Assembly: GCA_013398015.1 (NCBI GenBank)
Contig: VZRR01002172.1
Coordinates: 359,090-423,089, forward strand
Source of the DNA: Oreocharis arfaki
Lineage: Eukaryota > Chordata > Aves > Passeriformes > Paramythiidae
DNA: 64,000 nucleotides
Direction: 5' to 3'
Under the pieces are notes generated by a model. It searched no databases, was not told the origin of the DNA, and worked only from the letters and a program-made list of their open reading frames with translations. The position numbers and the translations under genes were made by a program. This document shows, in pieces, positions 28,901 through 40,900 of this stretch; positions within the stretch are counted from its first letter, which is position 1; the number at the start of each line of letters is the position of its first letter.

Positions 28901-31900
28901 ATGAAGTTTTTACTCATCTTCCAGAACAGATCAGGGAAAAGAGAATTTGTGCCTCTTAAGGTATGACTGGCATTAGTATACGGCTAAAATTTTCATACAT
29001 AAATTGTCTTTATTCCTTGTGCTACTATTAAAGTAACAAATATTGAATATTCCATGAGCGTTACTTAACAGCTCTCATTTCCAGAAAAAGGAACTGAAAG
29101 CTGACAATAACACTGATCACAAAATTCACTTAAGCTTTTCTTTCTTCTCATTAATTTATTTTGAAATTAATTACCGCAAACTACGGCTCCACACAGTGAT
29201 ACTAAGCCAGGGTCTGATATTCTGTCATGTTTATTTTGAAGAACAGACTTTTAACTTGAAATAAATGATAGGCAAAAAGGTAACAGCTCGGTTAGTTACT
29301 CATCACACAAGAAAGTTCAGACCATAGGCTTGGTGCTCCTCAACACCAACAGGAGATACAAACTGGAGCCAATTCAGTCTTCCCAGCCCCCAAAAGGATG
29401 AATAATTTTACACTAATAATAGGTAAAAATACTATATTTACTGTTTATTTTAAATAAAAACCTCAGAAATTTGCAATGCCTTTTCATTTCTCAGCAATTA
29501 TTTATTTTCTTCTTAAATCATGTTTGCCACTGTGATTCACTTTACCTGAATCACCAGGACCTCTGAAAATCATTACAAAATGTGCCTGCTGCCAAGACAA
29601 GTTTAACTCTGCTGAAACAGAAGGCCAAACTGAGCGGTCTGTGTGATGTACTCACCCTTGCACACTTTGCAGCACTGACTTGCCACGTGCACTGGGAGGG
29701 CATCGGGAGGACATTCAAGAGGGGGACAGGACATCCTTCGGCATTCCACAACTCCGCTCTAAGCAAAGGGTTTTACGACAAAATTCAACTACTGCTGCTG
29801 CTGTTACTGAGCATTCTATACAAAACACTAAAAACTATTGAAGTAAATGAAAATAGCATTCTGGATTACAAACCCATCCTTCAGTAAAAATTTAATCTCA
29901 CCCAACTACAAAATGAGTCAAACACAGCTGAAGGTGAACTGCCCCATTTTGATACATGTTACTGGCTTTACCCCCCATTCCTGGAGCAAAATGCATCAAC
30001 TTGAAAAACATTAGTCAAGAACAAAAGCCCTACTTTTGGTAGGCTGTTCCAATCATCTTTGAGATTTCTAACAATCAGGCTTCTATTTTCTTGAGCAAAC
30101 AAAGGCTCTCTTCAGATATTTATCAAATAATTTCAAAGATACAAGTTTTACATACTAATTCTCTTTCTGTTCCTTGTGTTTTTCAGTCTGATAAATGCTG
30201 AAAACGAATCGGCAAGTTGTTACCATGCAAGATGCAACTAAGCATCTATGAATACTATTAAGATAATGCCTCCTTTTTGAAAAAGCTACTGCAGTAAAAA
30301 CAATTCCATCCAAACACAGACAATGGCACCCCTTCACCCCAAAACCACAAAGTCCTCACAGCTATAATTAGAACAAATAAGAAAGCATTGTCAAGGGAAA
30401 GCAGATTTTATGTATGAAGCTTACAAATAAGCAATGTCAAAATTTTATTTATTTTACCATTTCCCTCTCCATTGTCCATACTGCCACTGGATGCATACTA
30501 AAAACATAGTAATTCTCAGTGAACATTATGTATTCAAAGGCCATTTCACATTTTCATTAGATCCTATCCTTGAAACTCTCCAGAAATTCTTACTTTGCAT
30601 GTGCAATTCCTGCAGTGATCATCTTCAACCCATGAGTCTTTGTCTCTGTAGATCAATCCATTTACTTGACAAGTCTTCTCACAATGACAGTCTTCCAATT
30701 GACTCAGTCTTGTTTCTGCATAATTTAACTACAAATGAAAGCAACTTGATGAGATTTTTGCAATTCAAAGACATTATTTAAAAAAGCAAAAACCAGTATA
30801 CTTATTTTTAGCCAAACCAACTTTGACTACAACCTTCAAAACACTGAACCAGGATATCAGCAGTATAAACTAACCCTATTCCTCAAAATTTGATGGAATT
30901 AGTACATGGTCATCCCACACTATGATCAATGGAGAAACCATGCTCCTGGAGTAAACCCTGGCCTTGCAGCTAGCTCTGAACACTCCTTGCTGTTAGAACA
31001 GAAATATAAGCTTAATATTTAGCAGTAAATACGTGCGTTCCTTCCCTGCCCATCCAAATAACTGAAAGATGACAGGCCTCCGTTAAAAAAGTGGTTTTTC
31101 TGGCAAAATAAATAACAAAAAAATTTTTTAAAACCCAAACCGTCAAAATTTACATGGAAAATTTTGTGATTCATGAAAGAATTCCTATCTGTATAAACCC
31201 ATGACGTAAATAAACCAGACTGCCTAGTCCATAAATGAACTCAAGTGCTTGATTTTTCTTGATTTGCATCAAAGTCAAGCTTGAACCTTTCTGACTTGCA
31301 GCAAGGAAAGACTCAGTAGGTATTTTTGTGCTGGAAGTCTTCATGTAACAAACACATCTGAATACAAAGCACACCCTAGTGGAGGCTCATAATTTACCAA
31401 AAGAAGTTATATTCCACTCAAAGAAGTGCAGGAGATGCCCAGACTGATTTCAGTAGATTGTTAAAGCCACATGAATTATTTTAGCCATTATTTTCAAAGA
31501 GGAACTAACAGTCCTCTAGCACAGCAGTGGGGAATGCTGCAACGTAACACAATCCTTTTCTCCTGCAGCAAATTAACATTTTAGCCAGATTCTAACACTC
31601 TGACATACAGTGTGTCTCTACTTAAGGGCACAAGATTAAATCAACTGAACATACCTCCTTGAAAGATTCAGAATTAATTCAAATTATGACTAAAGTAAGT
31701 TTTAAAAGCTAGCATTTATTAGTCTTTAAAAGCTATGTCTTCACAAAACGTAGGTAAGAAGAGGACGTAAGGGTGGTTAGGTTGCTAAAAGTCATGATCA
31801 AATGCTCCTTTCACAGCATTCTGTGACAATTTGCCATAGACAATGCTGCTGGAGCACTTACATAGGCCCTGTGTTCCATCCTGAGCCCACCAGACTCAGG

Positions 31901-34900
31901 AGAGGTACAGCAGAAAGGTACTCCCTTTCCTGCCTTCATTCTGCCTAACTCGCACAGCTACCAAAATTATCAGAGCCTGAAACCAGTAGCCAGATATTTC
32001 CTTCCCAGGGAAGCCCAGCCCTGAGTCTCCACAATCTTGATTTATAGAAACTGCAGATACACATTCATTGCTTGCTCATGTATTCAGTGCTGTGACACAG
32101 CTGCAACCAAACATCAATTAAGAGAGAAGCTGAAATCCTGAATATAGTGGAGCCTAAAAGCAGTAACTAGACACCAAACCACTTTTTCAAAACATCTTGT
32201 TCATGGTCTGCATTTGTAGGTGCAGGATCGGGAGCTAGGGATCCTCGCTGCTGTACATTAGCAAGTCATTCTCCGACCACCTGCCCTGCCAAACACAATC
32301 TCTGCGAGCAGCTGCACAGCCCTGCAAAGCCTTGACACACATCATCCCCACAAAATGTACTTGTATCTACATTAGTACCACTTGTGGCTATTGTGGCTAG
32401 GGCTTAAAAGGCAGATACAAACCTTAATGCTTCCCTCCAGACCCCCCATTTTTAACTTGCATTTGTCTACCAAGTTAATTTCCTTTCCTGCTGCATGCAG
32501 TTTTCCTGGACAACAGGAAACAACTGCAACAAAACAGTCAGTGGACTGCTGTAACAGAAAAGGAATTTGCAATGAAGGATTATGCCAGCACTACTTTATG
32601 AAAGCACAGTCTTTGCAGTACAAATACTGTGTTATTTGCTTCCCCTCATAACGTACTAGCAAGCAAAAATATAATTAACATCAGAGAAAGCAAGTTACTC
32701 AGTACACTGCATAATTGGAACTTGCTCATACCACCAGCAGGGCTCAAAATAATTGCCTCCCTTTCACAGTACAAGCAGAAAACTGAACTAAAAGCTTCAC
32801 ATTTTGCATTCGGATCCAGCCTGTCCAAAGCATGTCAGCTGAGTATGAGGACTGCCAGGATAACACATGCACTCTCCAAAAAACAGTTTCCCCTTTCCTA
32901 TTGGGAAGGAAAAGAGCATTTGAAGGCAGGGCAGAAAAAAGTACAATGTTTTCACACAAGCAGCACTGCTATGCAAATCTTGTTTTGGAAATTCCTACAG
33001 TAACTACACTGAGAGTAAGCACACCTACAGGTTGGTGGCATTTGCACTAAAATCTAATTAACTTGTAAGTGCTGTTTCAAAAGAGACAATTAACTGCCCT
33101 CTACCACAAACTAGATGCTTCACCAACACTAACCTCAAAAAGCATTCAGATTCTCCTTTAACAAAGATCAAGGGTTTGGTCACCTCTAAAACACGGTTTC
33201 CTATCCCAAAACTTCAGCACAGCCTTGTTGAGGGCCTTGGCTAACACCAAGGTTGCCTGTGTACTGTAGGAGCAGAGCCAAAAGAAGATCTCCAAAATAC
33301 CAAACAAACGAAAAAAATCCTCAACACTACAGATTCACATTCATCCTATTCATGATCCAAAGCGGGGTGGAGGGGTGGGGCGGNGCACACACCACATCAC
33401 CTGGAGCTGAATTAACTCTTACACTGATAAAAACCATTGATCAAAGGTGATATCAAGGTCAGCACAGCCAGCAGGTTCACAGGCATTTTCATTTTGGGGC
33501 CTCATTTCAATTCCCAGGAAGGAGACTACACCAGTCCTGAAGACATCACAGGACTTCCCACAAGAAAACATCCCCCCTCTGACAGCAGCACATAGTGAGG
33601 AAACTGTTGAGGGATTTCACTGTTTCTGCATTTATTCCTCAGCATGAGAAGGGAAATCAAGCTAAGGCTTCTTACAAAAAATCAGACTTTCGGTATTTTG
33701 TCACTACCCTACAAATAATAAAGCAGACAACAGAAACATTATTAAGATTAAGGAACAACCATGGAGCTGTATCCGTAAGACTATGGCAGACAGCAAGAAA
33801 AAAAAAGAGAGTCTACTATAAAAATTCAGAATAATTTTCATGGAATGGCATATAGAATAAATACTTTCATCTTTGTTTTAAGGAAGGAGAGGAAGGAAAT
33901 GAGCAACTAACAAAAAAGCTTAGGTACCTACTTTTGCAGTCATTTTTGCCAGGAGTTCTTGCAAATCCATGATTCCTTGCACCAGGCTTAAGAAATCACT
34001 GCAGGTTGGGCATGCTCAATAGAGAAAGATTAAAAAGAAATAGAAAAGAAGAGAAGGAAAGACACAATAACCCATAAATAACTAACAATCTACCATACTA
34101 GATTTATCTGAACATAAAATGCAATCTGTTTATACAGAATTTTTGCCTTCTGGAAGTCAGCACATGCAGAAATAACAAGCCTGAAAGTATTATTTTTAAA
34201 GCAAAGAAACAATCTGTATGAAAAATCTAAAACAGAGAGAATAAAAAGATTGCTACTTACTGCGATTCAGATTAGGACACTGTGTTATATATCCATTAGG
34301 TATAAAGATGACTTTCACATCTTGTATAATACCCTTTGTAAAAGAAGAGAAAACTGGTAATACAGATCACAAACATTCACTTAAACCTGTAGAAGCTCTT
34401 TCACAAGTTATTTCTTCAGTGGATACAAAAAAAATTACCAGTTCACTCTACTTGTGAGGAGAATAACTGAAGATGAACAAAATATACCAACTCCTCCTAT
34501 CTTTCTGTGTGTTTGGATATTACAGCGATAATACTGCTTTGTCTTTAGTAATCGCCAAATATAAGCTGCTTAAACGTCTTTAAATGGGGTGAGATTGGTG
34601 AAAAAAGCAGTGGCATAGTATCCATTGCTCAAGCCCATGACACGTTTGCAAAAGACAAAAAGAAAACACAGCAAAACTCTTTATTTTTTTAGCCAAATAA
34701 GACTGTGAAATCAAACACTGAGATGACAAGTACATAGCGCCAGATGTAAGCAAGAGTTTACACTTCCATTGCTTGGTTTCATTAAGCCTCCTAGCTCTGT
34801 ATCTCAACAGGCAGTTCAGGTAATCGTGCCATCAGTCTGAATTAAATCCTGTCTCTTGCCTAGGCATAGAGAGATGCCCTATGCAGGACTGGCAGAAGGT

Positions 34901-37900
34901 CAGAGCCAGTCAGTGCAGGCTGTACAGGGCTCCTGACCCAAACTGGGCATGACAGTGGGGAAGCAGGACCTAAAGGTCCAGTGCCCACTGCACTCTGTGT
35001 TGTCCCTGCCCTGCAAGGATATCCCCAGTGGAAACAGCAGATGCCCAGTGTCCCTGCACACCTGGGCCCTGAAGAACCTCAGAAGAACTTCAGACAGTCC
35101 AGAAAATGCTGAAGCTCGTGTTTGTTCTTTTAAGCTCAGGACGAAGCTTTTGCTGCATCTTTGACTGTGCAATGTACTAACGTCACAGGATCCACTGGCT
35201 TTAATAATGTCATGGCCACTAAGGGAGAGGAGGAAGGGAAATCAAGAGACCTCTAGTGCTGATATTTGCCCTTCCCCTGACTGTGTGACACAGCTCTATC
35301 TCCTCATAGACACAGAAAAATTTCTTCAATCTGGAAAGAAATTTATCATGGCAGCAGTTATTATCTAATTAAACTACTGATTTGCCAGACCGTGCTTTAA
35401 TTTTCAGTTAAATTGCAATAGAGTGAATTTTGCAGACCAAGGACATCATAGGCACTTACACTACACCCATAAATAGAGGCCTCAGATAGTCCTTAAAGCC
35501 TGGCAAGTAACATTTAACATTTACATGTTCATCTATTAAAAGAGCAGAATGTAATCAGCAAGCACTGTTTCCTGCTTACTGTCTCATGATCAAATATTAA
35601 CTGAAAATATTAACGGAGATAATCAGATCACCCTGTCCTTCTCGCAGAAGTATATACATTTATTAACCTTTTCATCTATGAGAATAATGAAACCGTAAGT
35701 AATGAGAAGTAATACTGTCGCTGGAAATGGAACATCCTGAAAGCCATTTTACATACTTTCTGTCAGCAGTCATCAGTGAGAAATTAGAAGATGAGGCATA
35801 AAAATATATTTCAACACTTAAGCCTCTGCAGTGAAAAGCCCAACCAAGAGTAAATGAGATTACAAAGTTCCACCAGACTGTATCACCTAGCTAACGAGAC
35901 ACGATCCAGAGAGAAGTGATTTTTTCTTCATGTGTTTTTTTGTATCTGTTTGGGTGTTTTTTATTTGGTTTGGGGGCTTTTTTGGGGGGGTGGGGTCTTT
36001 TTGTTGTTTTGGTGCATCTTCAACTTCAAAGGTGCTTGTTGCATCAGAGTCACACTGCTCAATTGTCTTCTGGACAAATTTGCATTTAGATACAGCCTGA
36101 AGGGGAAGCACAACTATTTCATGTGTCTCAATTTCTGGCTACATGAAAGCATATTACTTTGGAAAAACATATGAATATGAACTTCAGTTCACTAACATAG
36201 ATGTTTTTTAAGTCTATAAAACATCTGAAACAGAATCATTACGATCAAACACAGAAGTAAACTTTCCAAGGGCAGAAATTTTGCTGATGTATATTTTTAA
36301 TAGAAAGACTTCATTGTAGGCACTTATTACAGCCATAATTATTGTAATGAATATGAAAAAACTCTGATTATTCCTGCTTCAGCATTAAGTCTAGGCTGCC
36401 AAGAGCTTGGATTTGTCCTCAGCAGTGTGATGTTGGTGGTCAAAATCTTTCCAGTTTTTCCCTTTCCCATGATGACATCACCTTTATGTTATCAATAAAA
36501 ACATTTGGCTAAGGACAATTGAAGCTTCAGCTCAGCATCAGGACTTGCCAGCTTGAAGAGCCTTCATCTGGTGCAGGCAGATTACCAGCTACAAGATGAA
36601 ATTTAGGTCTGCAGCACTAAATATCAAGCCCATTCCATGAGAACATAACACAAAAAGCCCAGTTTATTGCACTTCTCAGACACCTACTAAATAGAACAGT
36701 CCTCCCACATTCTGGGAAAAGGCTCATATATTCCATGAGCTCTCCACTTTTGCATTTTCATTTCCTCCACTGCCTTTCATCCTCTTTAAAACCTACTTCT
36801 CCCACAGAGATAATGGGAGCCACACAGCTGTGCAAGTTGCACTGGCCATGGCTGGGAAAGGTTCTGCATAGTGGCACCAGCAGACATGCCTGAAACTCCT
36901 GTGCCTTGGCAAAGCCATGCCAACACCCCCAGATTCCCACTCCATCAGCACTGTGCTGCTCCACTCAGGGCAGCCATGCCAGGCACCTGATCATTGCCCT
37001 CAGCACCACACTTAGTTTCACTTTAGTCCATACAACTCCAAGTCCAAAATTATTACAGAGTCATATGACTATATAAATTATATACATGATACTGTGCAAT
37101 AAAAATACCAATATGTTTCTCAAGCACCTAATATACAATCCCCAGACATGAGCAGGATCAATAGAGCCTGCTCTAGTAGTTATGAAAACCACTGTCTTGC
37201 AACATAAATCACCTTCTCACCAACGCATTAATAAGCTCATTTCTGCAGTAGCTCTTTGGAGGGACCCTTAGGGGGAAGGGTTCTCCTCAGCAATAAAACA
37301 AATTTTGCAGATAATTCTGATCCTGACAGCAATCAGATCCATCCTAGACAGTGTTTCATGGATATTTGGCATCACTCTTTTCCTCCCTTCAGTTGAATTT
37401 GCTTCAGCTTCCTAACATGATGATAATGCTATTCTCTAGCCCTGAAACAATCCCTGAGTTTGTGTGGCTGTCCTGGCTCTGTCCAACACAGGGTTAATTT
37501 TTGCAGTAACCAGGAGGGAGCATGGCTGGGACATGGCAATTATTCTACAGTACCTCACACCATTGCAGGAGGCAGGGGAAGGGACTTTTTCTTCCACAGA
37601 GGAAGAGTTCCTTATAGTCAAGAAAATGTGGAGGGATCCATCTGGTACCATCTATTATCAAGAATGTTTATCCACATAAATAATTGCTTTTCCTATACCT
37701 TTTGTTAATAATATTGTTGCTGTTACTGTTCATTTTCTTATTTCATCACTCTTTCCCATAAATTGTTCTTATCTACACCCATCATCTTCACCTTTTGTGC
37801 CTCTAATTCTGAACTCTATTCCAGCACAGCAGGAAGGGCGAAGGAAAGGAGGAGTGAGAGAGCAAGGTGTGATTCGAGAGAGTCTCGGTGAGGGGTACTG

Positions 37901-40900
37901 AACTGGAGAGTACAATTCATAAACCACAACAGCCTTAATTTATCCACCCCTTTATTCTACACCAGTTATGTCCCACCCAGATCCTACACCTTCAAACAAT
38001 ATAGCTACAGATATATAAACATACACAAAGGTACCATTTCTACAGTCAGTCAAATCCCCTTGTGATACACACTGTGTTTCCCTGTCTCTCTGCATTACCC
38101 ACCAAGCGGACCCAGGTCCTTGAGCAAAAACAATTCCATGGAGGGGTTTGCCTTTGCTTGAGTTGCTCCTCTCTGGAGTCACCACATCATTCTTCTTGCA
38201 AATACTGTCACTTTATCAGAGTCCTGTAGCTGTTCAGGTGTGAACTCCCAAAACACTGGAGCAGAGAATTTCTCTAAACACCAGCCCATTTTCTCCCACG
38301 TTCCATGACACTCATGATTATTCCCCCTCAGGGCAGATCTCTGAATGACCCTCCCAGAAATCTCTGTCCTGACTCTAAACATGGTACTGTAGACGATACT
38401 GAGAAAACACAGCAGACATTGCAACAAGAACATGCTTTCCTTAACATCCAAATGAAATTCAAAATTCTCAAAAGCTGTTTTAACATGCCTGAAGGGGGAA
38501 AAGGGGATGAAAAGCTTTGGAAAAGCATCCTCCCCTTTTTACCCCACAGACTGGTTATGATTATTAATGGACTCCCCATGTAAGCACACGAGGTAAGGGT
38601 AGGAGAGCAACACTGAACACACACCCAAAATGACCCTCATTGCCATTGATGTTATCAAGTCATAAGCAGGTATCACACAGTACAGCAACAAAGCAATCCT
38701 GATCCCTCTCCTTGCGCTGAAAAAGAACATTGTGAGGGGCACATAAGGGAATAGATACAGGGTTAGGCATCACACCCACATGAACAAGCCAAGCAACATT
38801 GCGGCCAGTGCTCCCAACCTAATACCACAGATGCTTAAATCACATTAGTTTCAACCTGCTCTGGCTCTGTTATTTCCACCCTTCCTGTCACACACTGGCC
38901 ACCAATTACAGTTATCCTGGTTTAGGAACGGTACTCCCCAATTCAGTACCCCACTAAGACTCTCCAAAACCCCAAGCTGTCCNAACAAATTTTGCAGATA
39001 ATTCTGATCCTGACAGCAATCAGATCCATCCTAGACAGTGTTTCATGGATATTTGGCATCACTCTTTTCCTCCCTTCAGTTGAATTTGCTTCAGCTTCCT
39101 AACATGATGATAATGCTATTCTCTAGCCCTGAAACAATCCCTGAGTTTGTGTGGCTGTCCTGGCTCTGTCCAACACAGGGTTAATTTTTGCAGTAACCAG
39201 GAGGGAGCATGGCTGGGACATGGCAATTATTCTACAGTACCTCACACCATTGCAGGAGGCAGGGGAAGGGACTTTTTCTTCCACAGAGGAAGAGTTCCTT
39301 ATAGTCAAGAAAATGTGGAGGGATCCATCTGGTACCATCTATTATCAAGAATGTTTATCCACATAAATAATTGCTTTTCCTATACCTTTTGTTAATAATA
39401 TTGTTGCTGTTACTGTTCATTTTCTTATTTCATCACTCTTTCCCATAAATTGTTCTTATCTACACCCATCATCTTCACCTTTTGTGCCTCTAATTCTGAA
39501 CTCTATTCCAGCACAGCAGGAAGGGCGAAGGAAAGGAGGAGTGAGAGAGCAAGGTGTGATTCGAGAGAGTCTCGGTGAGGGGTACTGAACTGGAGAGTAC
39601 AATTCATAAACCACAACAGCCTTAATTTATCCACCCCTTTATTCTACACCAGTTATGTCCCACCCAGATCCTACACCTTCAAACAATATAGCTACAGATA
39701 TATAAACATACACAAAGGTACCATTTCTACAGTCAGTCAAATCCCCTTGTGATACACACTGTGTTTCCCTGTCTCTCTGCATTACCCACCAAGCGGACCC
39801 AGGTCCTTGAGCAAAAACAATTCCATGGAGGGGTTTGCCTTTGCTTGAGTTGCTCCTCTCTGGAGTCACCACATCATTCTTCTTGCAAATATTGTCACTT
39901 TATCAGAGTCCTGTAGCTGTTCAGGTGTGAACTCCCAAAACACTGGAGCAGAGAATTTCTCTAAACACCAGCCCATTTTCTCCCACGTTCCATGACACTC
40001 ATGATTATTCCCCCTCAGGGCAGATCTCTGAATGACCCTCCCAGAAATCTCTGTCCTGACTCTAAACATGGTACTGTAGACGATACTGAGAAAACACAGC
40101 AGACATTGCAACAAGAACATGCTTTCCTTAACATCCAAATGAAATTCAAAATTCTCAAAAGCTGTTTTAACATGCCTGAAGGGGGAAAAGGGGATGAAAA
40201 GCTTTGGAAAAGCATCCTCCCCTTTTTACCCCACAGACTGGTTATGATTATTAATGGACTCCCCATGTAAGCACACGAGGTAAGGGTAGGAGAGCAACAC
40301 TGAACACACACCCAAAATGACCCTCATTGCCATTGATGTTATCAAGTCATAAGCAGGTATCACACAGTACAGCAACAAAGCAATCCTGATCCCTCTCCTT
40401 GCGCTGAAAAAGAACATTGTGAGGGGCACATAAGGGAATAGATACAGGGTTAGGCATCACACCCACATGAACAAGCCAAGCAACATTGCGGCCAGTGCTC
40501 CCAACCTAATACCACAGATGCTTAAATCAAATTAGTTTCAACCTGCTCTGGCTCTGTTATTTCCACCCTTCCTGTCACACACTGGCCACCAATTACAGTT
40601 ATCCTGGTTTAGGAACGGTACTCCCCAATTCAGTACCCCACTAAGACTCTCCAAAACCCCAAGCTGTCCACTCTCAATCTCACTTTCTCTCCCCCTCCCC
40701 GCTGTGGCAGGATGGAGTTGAGAACTGGAGGCACAAAAGGTGAAGACCACAGGTATAGATAGGCAGAATTTACTGGAAAGAGCAATGAGACAAGAAAATG
40801 ACCGGTAACAATATTAGTAACAAAAGGTACAGGAAAAGAAATTATTCACACAACAAGCATTCCCAATAACAAATAATACTGGATGGCTCCTTCCACCATG

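Larger units (their letters stand above)
37297..38982 (+). repeat. Tandem duplication, copy 1 (1,686 bp)
   Basis: This block is repeated at a constant offset of 1,687 bp and abuts the second copy across one N at 38983. Comparing by eye, I found two differences: 38205 C versus 39892 T, and 38843 C versus 40530 A. It contains one complete plus-strand LTR, an internal retroviral remnant, and the first part of the inverted LTR. Such high identity with an N exactly at the junction suggests overlapping contigs or two haplotypes laid end to end, rather than a genuine duplication. Confidence 0.97.
38984..40669 (+). repeat. Tandem duplication, copy 2 (1,686 bp)
   Basis: Second copy of 37297-38982, beginning right after the N with AACAAATTTTGCAG and ending at ...AAGCTGTCC, after which the sequence continues into the remainder of the minus-strand LTR. 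Copy 2 is continuous with the right flank and copy 1 with the left flank, as expected from overlapping contig ends. Confidence 0.97.

Noticed and set aside
37952..38742. Open frames in the LTR block as functional viral genes
   Set aside because: They are short, in different frames, interrupted by stops, and present only because the remnant is young enough to retain fragments.
37297..40669. CRISPR-like or satellite array
   Set aside because: Only two very long units in a vertebrate intron, explained by an assembly-level duplication of an LTR block.
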